A stretch of DNA of 64,000 nt from Bradyrhizobium liaoningense (GCF_018130785.1 NZ_JAFCJT010000013.1:112523-176522), one strand, 5' to 3'. Shown: positions 8,209-17,430, counted from the stretch's first letter. Notes: generated from the letters alone by a model not told the origin. Translations and numbers: made by a program.

Positions 8209-8466
8209 TGGCCGTTTGCTTTCCTTATCGGACCTGCGTGCACTCGACGTCGACTGCGCCAGCAACTTGGTCAGTATTCTGACGGCCTCCGTCGGCTTCA
8301 GGTTCTCGCTCCCACGCAGTTGTTCGAACTTCTCATGCAGCAAATTGGGCTTCGCCTACGTTGGTCCGGTAATCGCTCTTCGCGGCCTCGCGATCGATAT
8401 CTTGCTGCTTGTTCTGGCTCATCATGATGATCGGCGCTGCGTAGGCCGAATAAAGTCCGCCGCGTG

Positions 8467-8511
8467 CCGATAACGGTCAGCTATCGACTCCATGGCAAGA
8501 GGTGATTTTCC
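8467..8511 (+). promoter_or_regulatory. LysR-type regulon box C
   Basis: ATA (8470-8472)-N9-TAT (8482-8484), CGAC, TCCATGG, CA, AGAGGTGATTTTCC. It ends 77 bases before the start of the histidine kinase. Its CCATGG contains an ATG in frame with the kinase, which creates a false upstream start at 8492. Confidence 0.8.
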
Positions 8512-8587
8512 ATCTTGCGGTGCCGGACCCAATCTTCAAGCCATCGTCGACCGTACGTTGGACGATTGCGGGCCAGGAGTTCACCCG

Positions 8588-9622
8588 ATGCAGAACAAGT
8601 CTTCATCCGACATTTCCTTTCCCGGTGAGGTCGAGAGCCTTCTGCCAGAAGATGTGGTCGTGCTCGCGGATCGGGCCGGAGTCGCGTTCGGGCTACAGCG
8701 CCCACTCGGCGTGAGCGCGCGAGATGTCGGGGATCACGGAAGCGGTGTCATCACGTCCAGGTGCGTGGAGATTCCGCTTGTCGGGAGCGACGGCAAGATC
8801 TCCGGGGTCCTGTTTCGGGCCACTCCTTGCTCCAGCACGCGCGGCGTGGCCTTCGACCGCGGTCCAGAAGTAGCGAGATCGACCGGCGACGTGGCGCAGT
8901 TCGTCGTCCACGACATAATCAACCTTCTCGCAGTGATCGGCGGCGGCTTGCGGCTGCTCGAGTGCAAGAGCGACGCCTCGTATCGAAGGGCGATCGTTGG
9001 CAAAATGCAGGAGGCGATTACGCGAGGCGTGTCGCTCAGTCGCCAGCTTCTCGATACTGCGCGCCCATGCCGCAACCCGATCGACGGCTTTGTCGCGGGC
9101 GATCGCCTCGCAGCGATCACGGGCACCCTTCACTGGGCGCTGCGTCCGGACATCACCATCCGCATAGAGATTGCCCCTGATTTATGGACGTTTAATGCCG
9201 ACCCGGAAGGGCTGTACTTTGCGCTATTGAACCTCTGCCGAAACGCCGACGATGCCATGCCGGCCGGCGGCACGATCACTGTCTCGGCGCGGAATGTCGA
9301 GCTGTCCGCCGACGCGGACCGGCGATTCGTCGAGATTGTCGTCGCCGACGAGGGGGAGGGCATGCCCGAGGAAATCATGTCGCAGGCGTTCCTTCCGTAC
9401 TTCACAACGAAGGTGGCCGGAGGCGGCAACGGCATCGGACTCTCTCAGGTTCGACGCTTCGCTGAAGAACGAGGTGGCGCGATCGATATCGAGAGCGAGC
9501 GAGGTGTCGGCACGCTGGTGCGTCTCTTTCTCCCGCGTGTCGACGATGCGGCGGTCCCGAGCAGCCTTATCGGTGCTCGGATCACGTGCACGTTTTCATC
9601 CAAACCTCCCCGCGATCAGTGA
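8588..9622 (+). CDS. Orphan sensor histidine kinase, no receiver domain
   Basis: Histidine kinase of 344 residues. A poorly conserved N-terminal sensory part of about 100 residues precedes a dimerisation domain with H-box FVVHDIINLLAVIGG. The ATPase domain has N-box LLNLCRNADDAMP, G1 VADEGEGMP, F-box PYFTTK and G2 GGNGIGLSQV. The H-box and the domain order resemble the kinase part of hybrid sensors, but no receiver is attached and no response regulator gene is adjacent. No membrane helix is visible, so it is probably cytosolic. The start at 8588 has AGGAG 9 bases upstream; 8492 lies inside box C. Signal unknown. Confidence 0.85.
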   Translation: MQNKSSSDISFPGEVESLLPEDVVVLADRAGVAFGLQRPLGVSARDVGDHGSGVITSRCVEIPLVGSDGKISGVLFRATPCSSTRGVAFDRGPEVARSTGDVAQFVVHDIINLLAVIGGGLRLLECKSDASYRRAIVGKMQEAITRGVSLSRQLLDTARPCRNPIDGFVAGDRLAAITGTLHWALRPDITIRIEIAPDLWTFNADPEGLYFALLNLCRNADDAMPAGGTITVSARNVELSADADRRFVEIVVADEGEGMPEEIMSQAFLPYFTTKVAGGGNGIGLSQVRRFAEERGGAIDIESERGVGTLVRLFLPRVDDAAVPSSLIGARITCTFSSKPPRDQ

Positions 9623-9747
9623 CTGCCGCGGTGTGACAAAGGAGCCGGATACGCGCAAAAGCAGGAACGCGCCAGCTGGGGCTTTCCATCCGGCGAACCA
9701 AGTGGCTTCCGTGAATACGGCGCGCTACTTCAGAAGTGGATACGAGC

Positions 9748-10434
9748 ATGTTTTCTGTGATTTTCGAAGCTCTCCTCAATAAGAATAGTCGGGACGACTA
9801 CCTCGACGCCGCCAACATGTTGCGCCCCGAGCTGGAGCTGGTCGAAGGCTTCGTCGATAACATCCGCTACCAGAGTCTGACCCGCGAGGGCTGGATTCTT
9901 TCGTTGTCGAACTGGCGGGACGAGAAATCGCTCGTTCGTTGGCGCACCCACATGCGCCACCACGAGGTCCAGCAGAAGGGCCGCGACGAAATATTCGCAG
10001 ACTACCACCTCCGTGTCGGTCAGATCGCTACCGACAACCAGGTGCCCGCGGGTTACGTCCTGACGGAACAGAGGCTCGACGAGACCGAAGTCGGGGAAGG
10101 GACGACGGTCACGCTGATCAACGCGACGCGTCCTGCCGACTGGAAGCAGACCAACAACCCGTACGACTGCGCTGAGTGGCTCGGCCTGAACCCCTGGGCC
10201 GCCGACTTCACGTCCTGGGACATCTTCGAAGCGATGCTCACGCCTGGCGATTTGATTCTGCTCATGTCCTGGAGGGACGCCGCCGCAGCGCAGGCCTACG
10301 AGGACGCTTCGGCGCCGAATGAAAAGGCAAGGATACGGAGAGTTCGGATCGTGCGCGACTACGGGAAATACGACCGTCGCGAGGCGCCTCAATACTTCGC
10401 AGATGCCAGGGGTGGGGAGACCCTCCATACCTGA
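9748..10434 (+). CDS. Twin antibiotic-biosynthesis-monooxygenase (ABM) domain protein
   Basis: 228 residues with two ferredoxin-like ABM-type repeats. The first has the RYQSLTREGWILSLSNWRDEKSLVRWRTHMRHHEVQQKG pattern (residues about 35-80); the second ends in GDLILLMSWRDAAAAQAYED. The family includes small monooxygenases and heme-degrading or stress proteins, often acting without cofactor. The preceding histidine kinase ends 125 bases upstream on the same strand. ATG at 9748 preferred over GTG at 9736. Confidence 0.78.
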   Translation: MFSVIFEALLNKNSRDDYLDAANMLRPELELVEGFVDNIRYQSLTREGWILSLSNWRDEKSLVRWRTHMRHHEVQQKGRDEIFADYHLRVGQIATDNQVPAGYVLTEQRLDETEVGEGTTVTLINATRPADWKQTNNPYDCAEWLGLNPWAADFTSWDIFEAMLTPGDLILLMSWRDAAAAQAYEDASAPNEKARIRRVRIVRDYGKYDRREAPQYFADARGGETLHT

Positions 10435-10848
10435 TGCCGCTCCGTCAGGAAGGGCCGTGCTGCCACGAACTCTGGGTCTGCACTACGACCCAGTCGAGCG
10501 CTTGGCCGGGCTTCGTGCGAGGCTGGCGTATTGGCGGTCGACGTACCGTCGCTGAGACGTCCTCCACTTCCTATGCATAATTGATCTTGGCGCTGACGGT
10601 CATGTCTTGCGGCGGCTGCGTGAGGCGCCGGAGTCCGTCCGGCGCTTTGCATGCCTCGCATGCGCTGCGCCGGCTCTCAGAAATTCCTGAAAGCGTGTCC
10701 GTGCGTCCAAATCAATGGGCCGAGCCGTTCCAACGGATGCACACAAGTTGCATCTACCTCCCATGATCGGCGGCGTGCCTGTCACGCCGCCGATTGCAAA
10801 GGTTCGTCAGCATCGACGGCCGCACCTTGACGGAGAACATAACAACCC
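10435..10848. other. Intergenic region before the first LysR gene
   Basis: No gene supported. It contains a perfect hairpin (10766-10794) and, at its right end (about 10824-10848), a leader nearly identical to the one before the second LysR gene at about 39673. Confidence 0.5.
10766..10794. terminator. Perfect 12-bp inverted repeat
   Basis: atcggcggcgtg (10766-10777) and cacgccgccgat (10783-10794) form a 12-bp stem with a 5-base loop. It lies between the ABM gene and the LysR gene. No T-run follows, so it could be a terminator without a U-tract or a protein-binding palindrome. Confidence 0.4.
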
Positions 10849-11784
10849 ATGGAGCTTCATCAGGTTCGCTACTTCCTCGCCGTCGCCTCCACGCTTAACT
10901 TCACCCGTGCGGCCGAACAGTGCAATGTCACGCAGCCGGCCTTGACCAAGGGGGTACAGAAACTCGAGCAGGAACTCGGCGGCCAGTTGATCTACCGCGA
11001 ACGCCAGCTCACCCAGCTCACCGATCTTGGAAAGGAGGTCCTTCCAATGCTGGAGCGCACGCTGGCTTCGGCGGAGGCGGTGCGCCGTCGCGCCCAAGAG
11101 TTCCAGCGCAAGGACGTCGCGCCGCTGAAGATCGGCCTTGCCCCATCGATCTCGGCGTCGCTCGTCCTTGATCCGATTGCAGAGATCGCGAAGTTCGTCC
11201 CTGGACTTCACGTCGAGCTACGCGAAGGCGCAGCGAAAAAGCTCGTCGACCTCTTGCTTGAGGGTGAGATCAATGTCGCAATGGTCGGCGACGTACAGGA
11301 CGTGCCCGCCCGCATCGACGATTGGTCGCTGTTCGAGGAGCGTTATGTCGCAGTTCTCGCGCCGACACACAAACTCGCAAATCGTCCCTCGATCGGCATC
11401 GACGACCTTCGTGAAACCATCTTGTTGGAACGAGCCGACTGCGACGTCGCCCCTAAGATCCAGCAATCGTATTTTCCTGAGAAGCCGCCCCAACTCGGTC
11501 ACTGCAGCGGTCACGACCTGCACCTGCAACACATGGCTGCTGCCGGCTTTGGCGTGATTCTCGCGCCTGAACACATGCCGCGCCTTCCGACGCTCAAGAC
11601 CATCCCGCTCGAAGGCGACCGGGTCTCACGGGAGGTGCGCCTTCTGGCCGTGCAAGGGCGCCGCTACTCGCCGGCGCTCGACGCATTCGTCAAGGTAGCA
11701 CGGCTTCGCGACTGGTCGATCGAAGCCCCTGACCGTGGCGTACCGCGCGAAGAGGTTCCGGTGGTGTCGAGGGGACCGGCATGA
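10849..11784 (+). CDS. LysR family regulator, copy 1
   Basis: 311-residue LysR-type regulator. The N-terminal winged HTH (residues 1-60) reads MELHQVRYFLAVASTLNFTRAAEQCNVTQPALTKGVQKLEQELG; the effector domain follows, with GLAPSISASL, RIDDWSLFEERYVAVLAPTH and a conserved GFGVILAPEH. About 90% identical by eye to the LysR at 39699, including a shared leader. The next gene, a redoxin, starts inside its last codon (ATGA overlap), so the two are translationally coupled. BenM/CatM-type LysR proteins bind ATAC-N7-GTAT, the same geometry as the repeated boxes of this window, so this protein is a candidate for their regulator. Effector unknown. Confidence 0.93.
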   Translation: MELHQVRYFLAVASTLNFTRAAEQCNVTQPALTKGVQKLEQELGGQLIYRERQLTQLTDLGKEVLPMLERTLASAEAVRRRAQEFQRKDVAPLKIGLAPSISASLVLDPIAEIAKFVPGLHVELREGAAKKLVDLLLEGEINVAMVGDVQDVPARIDDWSLFEERYVAVLAPTHKLANRPSIGIDDLRETILLERADCDVAPKIQQSYFPEKPPQLGHCSGHDLHLQHMAAAGFGVILAPEHMPRLPTLKTIPLEGDRVSREVRLLAVQGRRYSPALDAFVKVARLRDWSIEAPDRGVPREEVPVVSRGPA

Positions 11785-12518
11785 CCGTGATGCGCACGCC
11801 GACAGCCGACCGCTTCCAGCCAATCGATCTTCAGCCTGAAGACTCTCCGCTGATGCCAGATCAGACCGACAAGACACTTGCCCGGATTCGCACCGAGCTC
11901 TTGACGACGTTCAGCGCCGCAGATTGGGAGTCATACAATCACCTCGTGCGCTGGCTCCGAGACACCGACGTGGCATCGCACGCGTTGAAGGTCGGAGACG
12001 ACGCGCCGAACTTCCTCTTGCCGGATGCTGACGGTCGTCTCCACGCCTTCGAGCAATTGCGCCGGAAAGGACCCCTCGTTCTGAGCTTCTTCCGAGGAGG
12101 CTGGTGTCCGTTCTGCACCGCTGAGCTCCGCGCCCTCCAGGCCGCAAAGGATGAGTTCGAGAACGTCGGCGCGACCCTCGCAGTCGTGACACCCGAGACA
12201 AAGGATTTTCCGCGGCAGCTCAAGCAGAACCTGGGCTTGGACCTGAAGGTACTCTCCGACGTCGACTACGGCGTTGCCATGTCGTATGGCGTGCTGTTCC
12301 GGGTGCCCGACGAGACCAAGGCGCACTATTCCAGGCTCGGGTTCGATTTCGGCGCCCGGCATGGGTCACCGGAGTGGATGTTGCCAATTCCCGCGACCTA
12401 CGTGATCGATGCGGAAGGACGTATCCGCAGTGCATTCGTCGAGCCGGATTTCACGATACGCGAGGAGCCGACGCAAATCCTGGCCTCGCTGCGTCAAGTC
12501 GCATCAACGTCTCGGTGA
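11781..12518 (+). CDS. Peroxiredoxin-like redoxin (AhpC/TSA family)
   Basis: 245 residues. An N-terminal extension of about 65 residues precedes a thioredoxin-fold domain: KVGDDAPNFLLPDADG, then GPLVLSFFRGGWCPFCTAELRAL with a CPFC active site near residue 113. The protein probably reduces peroxides or acts as a thiol-disulfide oxidoreductase in the cytosol; no signal peptide. The ATG overlaps the LysR stop by 4 bases, which ties it to copy 1 of that regulator. Confidence 0.85.
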   Translation: MTVMRTPTADRFQPIDLQPEDSPLMPDQTDKTLARIRTELLTTFSAADWESYNHLVRWLRDTDVASHALKVGDDAPNFLLPDADGRLHAFEQLRRKGPLVLSFFRGGWCPFCTAELRALQAAKDEFENVGATLAVVTPETKDFPRQLKQNLGLDLKVLSDVDYGVAMSYGVLFRVPDETKAHYSRLGFDFGARHGSPEWMLPIPATYVIDAEGRIRSAFVEPDFTIREEPTQILASLRQVASTSR

Positions 12519-12749
12519 GAGCGGTAGAAGGTGGAGACCGACATCCGATATCCGTCAATGGGTGGGTTGAAGCGCTCTTGCACGACGATATCTGCCGCCT
12601 ATCGAATACATGTCCAAAGGGAATTTCCAATTTCGGCGGCCGTGTCCGATCGTTGGGATCGGCTAGACCGGTCGTGCACGCGCAGTCGGCTCCACAGCAA
12701 TTGAAACACTGATTGCAGCCGTTGCGCCGGAGCAGCAAAGGAGATCCCC

Positions 12750-13322
12750 ATGAAATTATCGAGGACCGTCGGCATGGCGGTCGCCGTCTCACTGGTCACC
12801 GGTGCCGTGGCCGCGCTCGCGCAGAGCGGAGCGACTCCGGCCGGTCCGACCGCAAACGTGGTCGACGGTAGCGGGCACCTGCGCGTCCCCGCAGACTATC
12901 GAACCCTCTACCAGGCGCTCGGCACCTGGGCGATTGCCGCTGACAGCGGCCAGGGATCGAAAGAAATCCACGCCGTCTACGCATCCCCAGGGGCCATCGA
13001 CGCCTACCGGAAGACAGGGCGCTTCCCGGACGGCGCGGTTCTGGTGAAGGAGGTCTTCGCAACCTCGACGAACGAGATGACTACCGGCACGGTAAGCCAT
13101 GCCGATATGCTCAAGGGCTGGTTCGTCATGGTGAAAGACGCCAAAGGAACACACCCCGGCAACCCGTTGTGGGGCGACGGATGGGGGTGGTCGTGGTTCG
13201 ACGCGGACAAGCCGCTCAAGACCACTTCGACGGACTATCGTTCCGATTGCCAGGGGTGCCACGTGCCGGCCCAGGACACGGACTGGATCTATGTAAATGG
13301 ATACCCCGTCCTGCGTCACTAG
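12750..13322 (+). CDS. Cytochrome P460 family protein
   Basis: Periplasmic c-type heme protein of 190 residues. A signal peptide (MKLSRTVGMAVAVSLVTGAVAALAQ, cut near residue 25) is followed by the P460 domain. Heme attachment motif CQGCH is near residue 172, followed by the family-typical VPAQDTDWIYVNGYPVLR end. P460 proteins use a lysine-crosslinked heme to oxidise hydroxylamine or handle nitric oxide; the crosslinking lysine cannot be identified by eye. AAAGGAGA lies 6 bases before the ATG. Confidence 0.85.
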   Translation: MKLSRTVGMAVAVSLVTGAVAALAQSGATPAGPTANVVDGSGHLRVPADYRTLYQALGTWAIAADSGQGSKEIHAVYASPGAIDAYRKTGRFPDGAVLVKEVFATSTNEMTTGTVSHADMLKGWFVMVKDAKGTHPGNPLWGDGWGWSWFDADKPLKTTSTDYRSDCQGCHVPAQDTDWIYVNGYPVLRH

Positions 13323-13479
13323 CCGACCGTAACCGTCGTGGTCTGCTCTCGCCGCAATTTAGCGGAAGTAGTGCCAAAGCCAGCGGACCGGAGCCGCAAG
13401 TCGCAGGATTGAAGAGCCTATTGTGACCATTCGCTTCGACCTCTCGGGGCCGGTCGACGTTCACAGTGCGAACGAGCCT

Positions 13480-14025
13480 ATGGAGTTCGGTGTGTCCTTC
13501 TCGATCTACGAGATCACGGTCCCTGTCATGGTGCACGGACTGAATGTGATGGACGACTATCTCGACCACGCTCAAGCGCTCGAGAGGACCAAAGGGGTCG
13601 AGCCTGGCAGGATCCTCCGCGAGCGACTCGTGCCCGACATGCTGACTTTTGGAGAACAGTTCTCCGTTAACTGCAACAAGGTCGACGCGCATATGGCGAA
13701 GCTGATGCAGCGCGATGTACCGGCTCCTCGCAATACCTCCATGATGTATCCGGCATTGAAGCGACGGATTCTCGAGACACGCAGCTTCCTGCAAAACGTG
13801 CAGCCGGACGAGATTTCCGGAGCGCGGTCCCATACATACGAGTTGACGCCGCCTATCGTGCGTGGGTGGTTCGGCGGCGACGACTACATCCGGCACCTGG
13901 TGCTCCCGGACTTCTTCTTCCACATCTCGATTGCGCACGCGATCCTTCGGCACCTTGGCGCGAAGATCGGGAAGCGCGACTACCTCGGCAACCTCAGTCA
14001 GCAGAGCGGCGGCGACTACTCATAA
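13480..14025 (+). CDS. DUF1993 domain protein
   Basis: 181 residues of the DUF1993 family: SFSIYEITVPVMVHGLNVMDDYLDHA at the start, DMLTFGEQFSVNCNKVDAHMAKL in the middle and LPDFFFHISIAHAILRHLGAKIGKRDYLG at the end. Members are predicted four-helix bundles related to the DinB-like group; function unknown. A GTG at 13423 with a weak ribosome site would add 19 residues; the family normally begins close to SFSIYE, so 13480 is preferred. Confidence 0.8.
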   Translation: MEFGVSFSIYEITVPVMVHGLNVMDDYLDHAQALERTKGVEPGRILRERLVPDMLTFGEQFSVNCNKVDAHMAKLMQRDVPAPRNTSMMYPALKRRILETRSFLQNVQPDEISGARSHTYELTPPIVRGWFGGDDYIRHLVLPDFFFHISIAHAILRHLGAKIGKRDYLGNLSQQSGGDYS

Positions 14026-14273
14026 GTTGCGGGCGCGGTGTGCGGCGTGAGCCGAGCTTTTCAAGCTCTTTGTTGTCAGGGCCGAAATCTCTGGTGCGTT
14101 GCACCTGAGCTCACGAGAGAACTAATGCCGAAGATAATAGCAGTCACTGCTGTCCAGTCATGGTCAACACAACCCAACTGTTCGCTCAAGATCAGGTGTC
14201 GATCTACGGAATCTGTTACTGAACATACGCGCAAAGTCGGCTGCCCGGAGCTCGCGCGGGAAATTTCATCCTG

Positions 14274-15611
14274 ATGGGTACAGTCGAATGTTTGACGGCA
14301 GCTCAGCGCCGCTGGGTCATGATCTGTATCTTGATTGGGCTTGGTCTAAGTTCCCTCGGAAGCGCGATCGTGAACATCGCCTTGCCAAACATCTCGCGTT
14401 CATTCGCAAGTAGCGACGCCGCGGCCGTTTGGGTCGTGAACGCATATCAGCTTTCGGCGACGGTGTGCTTGCTGCCCATTGCAAGTCTGGTCGGTTCACT
14501 CGGTCTAAAACGCGTTTATGCCACAGGCTTGGTCATTTTTGTCCTCGCGTCGTTCGGTTGCGCTTTCGCGCCAACATTGCCGATGCTGGTGAGCGCGCGC
14601 TTGATCCAGGGTGCCGGAGCGGCCGGAGTCTCCGTGGCCGGTATGGCATTTGTACGCGTGGTTTATCCCCATCACTTGGTCAGCAAGGGCTTTGCGTTGG
14701 TCGCACTGGCGGTGGCGATACCCGGAGCATTGGGCCCCACCATCGCGGCGGCCATACTATCCGTAGCAAAATGGCCCTGGCTATTTCTGGTGAATGTGCC
14801 GTTCGGGCTTGCCGTACCTCTGTTTATCGCCGCTGCACCACCAGATGTTCGGTCTGCGAGTTCTTTCGATCTAACCGGGATCGCTCTCAACGCGCTGGCG
14901 TTCGGGCTCTTCGTCGTTGGCGTCGGAACGCTTGGTACTGGCGATGGGCCCATTGCGACGGGAGAGATCGTGGCGGGTCTTTTCTTCCTTGGCCTCTTTG
15001 TTCGACAGCAGCTTCAGCACCCTGTGCCGATGTTGCCATTCGATCTTTTTCGTATACCTCTGTTCACTCTGTCGGTGTGGACATCTATCTGCTCCTATGC
15101 GGCACAGATCCTGGCTTACGTCTCGTTGCCGTTTTTACTTGAGACGGGCATGCATCTTTCGGCCGTGCAAACAGGCTTTCTTGTTACGCCCTGGCCGTTA
15201 ATGACCGCCGTCACGGCTCCAATCGCCGGCCGCTTGGCGATCCGCCACCCAGCCTCGGGGATCTGCAGTGTTGGTTTGGCGTTGTTGGCGATCGGTTTGC
15301 TCCTGATGATCTTCTTGCCGACCGCTCCGGAAAAGTGGGATGTCGCTTGGCGACTGGCTCTTTGCGGTATTGGCTTTGGTCTTTTCCAGACCCCGAACAA
15401 TACGGCGATGATGACGGCTGGACCCTTAGGGCGCAGCGGGGCCGCAAGTGGGATGAATGCCGCAGCCCGCTACATCGGATGGTCACTGGGTTCCGCGTTG
15501 GTGTCGCTGATCTTTGGCTTGGGCGGAGACCATGGCGCGGTCTCTTGTTTGGTCGCTGGAACGGCCTTCGCTCTGATGGGGGTCGCTACCAGCAGCGCTC
15601 GCCGATTCTGA
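14274..15611 (+). CDS. MFS transporter (DHA2-type)
   Basis: Inner-membrane proton-driven exporter of 445 residues with about 14 hydrophobic segments. Helix 1 carries SAIVNIALPNISRSF and the next region WVVNAYQLSATVCLLP, the DHA2 drug:H+ signature; RLIQGAGAAG (motif C region) follows near residue 110. Slightly lower in GC than neighbouring genes. No LysR-type box was found in its 248-base upstream gap. Substrate unknown. Confidence 0.88.
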   Translation: MGTVECLTAAQRRWVMICILIGLGLSSLGSAIVNIALPNISRSFASSDAAAVWVVNAYQLSATVCLLPIASLVGSLGLKRVYATGLVIFVLASFGCAFAPTLPMLVSARLIQGAGAAGVSVAGMAFVRVVYPHHLVSKGFALVALAVAIPGALGPTIAAAILSVAKWPWLFLVNVPFGLAVPLFIAAAPPDVRSASSFDLTGIALNALAFGLFVVGVGTLGTGDGPIATGEIVAGLFFLGLFVRQQLQHPVPMLPFDLFRIPLFTLSVWTSICSYAAQILAYVSLPFLLETGMHLSAVQTGFLVTPWPLMTAVTAPIAGRLAIRHPASGICSVGLALLAIGLLLMIFLPTAPEKWDVAWRLALCGIGFGLFQTPNNTAMMTAGPLGRSGAASGMNAAARYIGWSLGSALVSLIFGLGGDHGAVSCLVAGTAFALMGVATSSARRF

Positions 15612-15695
15612 TAGCGTTCGCGCGCGGCTGATCCCGTGAAGTCTTGTGTGACTGCCGAGCTTAGGAAACAGCGGATCGGTTGAATTCCATACCTT

Positions 15696-17201
15696 CTAGG
15701 TGTCTACCGAGCCGCCCGCTTTCTCCGCGGCCCGTGTCAAGGTCATCGCGGCTGTAAGGGCGCCCCCGGTCGAGGTTGCAGCTGCTACGGCGAGACCGAT
15801 TTCGTATCCGGACGCGAAAGACGCAATGCCGGCCGCCAATGCCACCCCGGCAAGCTGTGCAATCCGGCTCGCCGCATTGTTGATGCCGGAGGCGAGCCCT
15901 TCGTCGGCCTGGTCCACACTCGACATGACCGACGCAGTGAGCGGTGCCACAAGCACAGCGAAGGACAGGCCCAGCAGGCCCATGGGTCCGATCACACCGA
16001 GCATTAGGGCCTCTTCCCGGCCGAGCGCCATCCAGACATAGGCGAGCGCCGCGCCCATCGGTCCCACGATGAGCATAGCTTGCGCGCCGATCCTGTCCGC
16101 CAATCTGCCGAAGACATTCGACAACAGTCCCACGCCGAGCGTGAAGGGCAGGAATGCCAGCCCGGCATCTGTCGGCGACAGAGCGCGGCGATCGACGAGG
16201 TCAAAGGGTAGCAGAAAGAACATGATTGAAACCCCCGCATAAACCATCAGGGTGACGACGTTCAGCCCGAGGAAGGCGCGATTCTCCACCAGGCGAGGCG
16301 GCGTCATCGGGTGTTCGCTTCTGCGCTCCCAGAGCGCGTAGACGGCGAGCCCGACAATGCCAAGCCCAGCGACGGTCGCGAGCACGATGCCCGACCGCGC
16401 CGGAATGCCTGAGGCCGCTTGAGCTTCGGTAGAGCCGATCTGACTGAGCGCCCAGGTGAGCGCCCCGATCGCCGAAGCGAGGATCGCGGCGCCGACCAGG
16501 TCGAACCTGCGGTGGATACGGCCATCTCTCGGCGCAAAAACCAGCAAAACTCCCACTGAGACGAACGCGAGTGGTGGGTTGATCCAGAATACTGATGGCC
16601 AGCCAAAGGTCTCGGTCAGCCAGCCGCCCAGGACAGGACCTCCGGCCGTGGTGAGGGCCGATGCCGCGGCCCATAGGCCGATTGCCCGGTTTCGCTCTGC
16701 GCGCGGATACGTGGCGCCGATCAGAGCGAGACTGGCAGGGGTGACGATCGCTGCGGCCGCTCCCTGCGCGACACGGGCAGCGATCAGCCAGGCCGACGAA
16801 GGCGCCAGCGCGCAAGCTACGGACGCCAGACCGAACAGGACGCAACCGAGCGCGAGCATGCGCGCCTTGCCGTAGACATCCGCGAGCGCGCCGCCGATCA
16901 ATGTCAACGAGGCGAGCGCCAGCATATATCCGTTGAGAACCCATTGAATCGAGGCGAGGTCCGCTCCTAAATCGGCGCGTAATCTCGGTAACACAACCGG
17001 CAACGCTGTCGCATCGATGAACGCCATCGAGGACGCAAGAACACAGGCCGCGAGGACCATGCGCCGGCGCCGAGGCGACGCTTCCCGACCGAGCTCGCGC
17101 GGACAGGGTTCTGCATCGATAATGCCACGGCTGCACCGCTCTACAAACGACTGCGTCTCGTTGCGACAAGCTCGCCGTCTCTGGTTCGCAGGGTTGGTCA
17201 T
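15696..17201 (-). CDS. MFS transporter (EmrB/QacA, DHA2)
   Basis: 501-residue inner-membrane exporter with 14 predicted helices. It shows SSMAFIDATALPVVLPRL (motif D1), WVLNGYMLALASLTLIGGALAD, RVAQGAAAAIVTPASLALI and late SGINNAASRIAQLAG, as in EmrB/QacA drug pumps. The start at 17201 (MTNPANQ) was chosen because the longer frame runs into box D. Two regulatory boxes, D (70 bases upstream) and J (about 190 bases upstream), face this gene, the only case of two boxes in tandem in the window. Confidence 0.88.
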   Translation of the reverse strand: MTNPANQRRRACRNETQSFVERCSRGIIDAEPCPRELGREASPRRRRMVLAACVLASSMAFIDATALPVVLPRLRADLGADLASIQWVLNGYMLALASLTLIGGALADVYGKARMLALGCVLFGLASVACALAPSSAWLIAARVAQGAAAAIVTPASLALIGATYPRAERNRAIGLWAAASALTTAGGPVLGGWLTETFGWPSVFWINPPLAFVSVGVLLVFAPRDGRIHRRFDLVGAAILASAIGALTWALSQIGSTEAQAASGIPARSGIVLATVAGLGIVGLAVYALWERRSEHPMTPPRLVENRAFLGLNVVTLMVYAGVSIMFFLLPFDLVDRRALSPTDAGLAFLPFTLGVGLLSNVFGRLADRIGAQAMLIVGPMGAALAYVWMALGREEALMLGVIGPMGLLGLSFAVLVAPLTASVMSSVDQADEGLASGINNAASRIAQLAGVALAAGIASFASGYEIGLAVAAATSTGGALTAAMTLTRAAEKAGGSVDT

Positions 17202-17270
17202 TCGAAATCTCATTTCGGTGAAGGCGCTTCCGACGGCCATCTCACATGGTGGCGATCGGACTCCGGTGAG

Positions 17271-17313
17271 GGAAATCATCTCTCGCGATGGAATCGATAG
17301 ACCATCGTTATTG
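17271..17313 (-). promoter_or_regulatory. LysR-type regulon box D
   Basis: Minus strand: ATA (17309-17311)-N9-TAT (17297-17299), CGAT, TCCATCG, CG, AGAGATGATTTCC. It ends 70 bases before the MFS start, the same spacing as box B to the cupin. Confidence 0.78.
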
Positions 17314-17389
17314 TCTTGCCGAGGGCATGCAGTCGTGGCCCGCGCAGCTTGCCTCGAATGACGAATGGCCGAGAGGACATCGCAGCGTC

Positions 17390-17430
17390 ATTCCCCGCTG
17401 CAATGGAAACCATGAACGCCGGCTATTGGA
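17390..17430 (-). promoter_or_regulatory. LysR-type regulon box J (variant class)
   Basis: Minus strand: ATA-N9-CAT with the T-N11-A preserved (17425/17413), GGTT, TCCATTG, CA, GCGGGGAATGA. The layout is the same as the main class, but the right half is CAT and the distal block is GCGGGGAAT. Nearly identical to box K at 46855. About 115 bases upstream of box D, same orientation. Confidence 0.65.

Noticed and set aside
14130..14175. Possible further LysR-type box before the MFS gene at 14274
   Set aside because: It contains ATAG and TCATGG-like pieces, but the T-N11-A spacing and the distal block do not fit.
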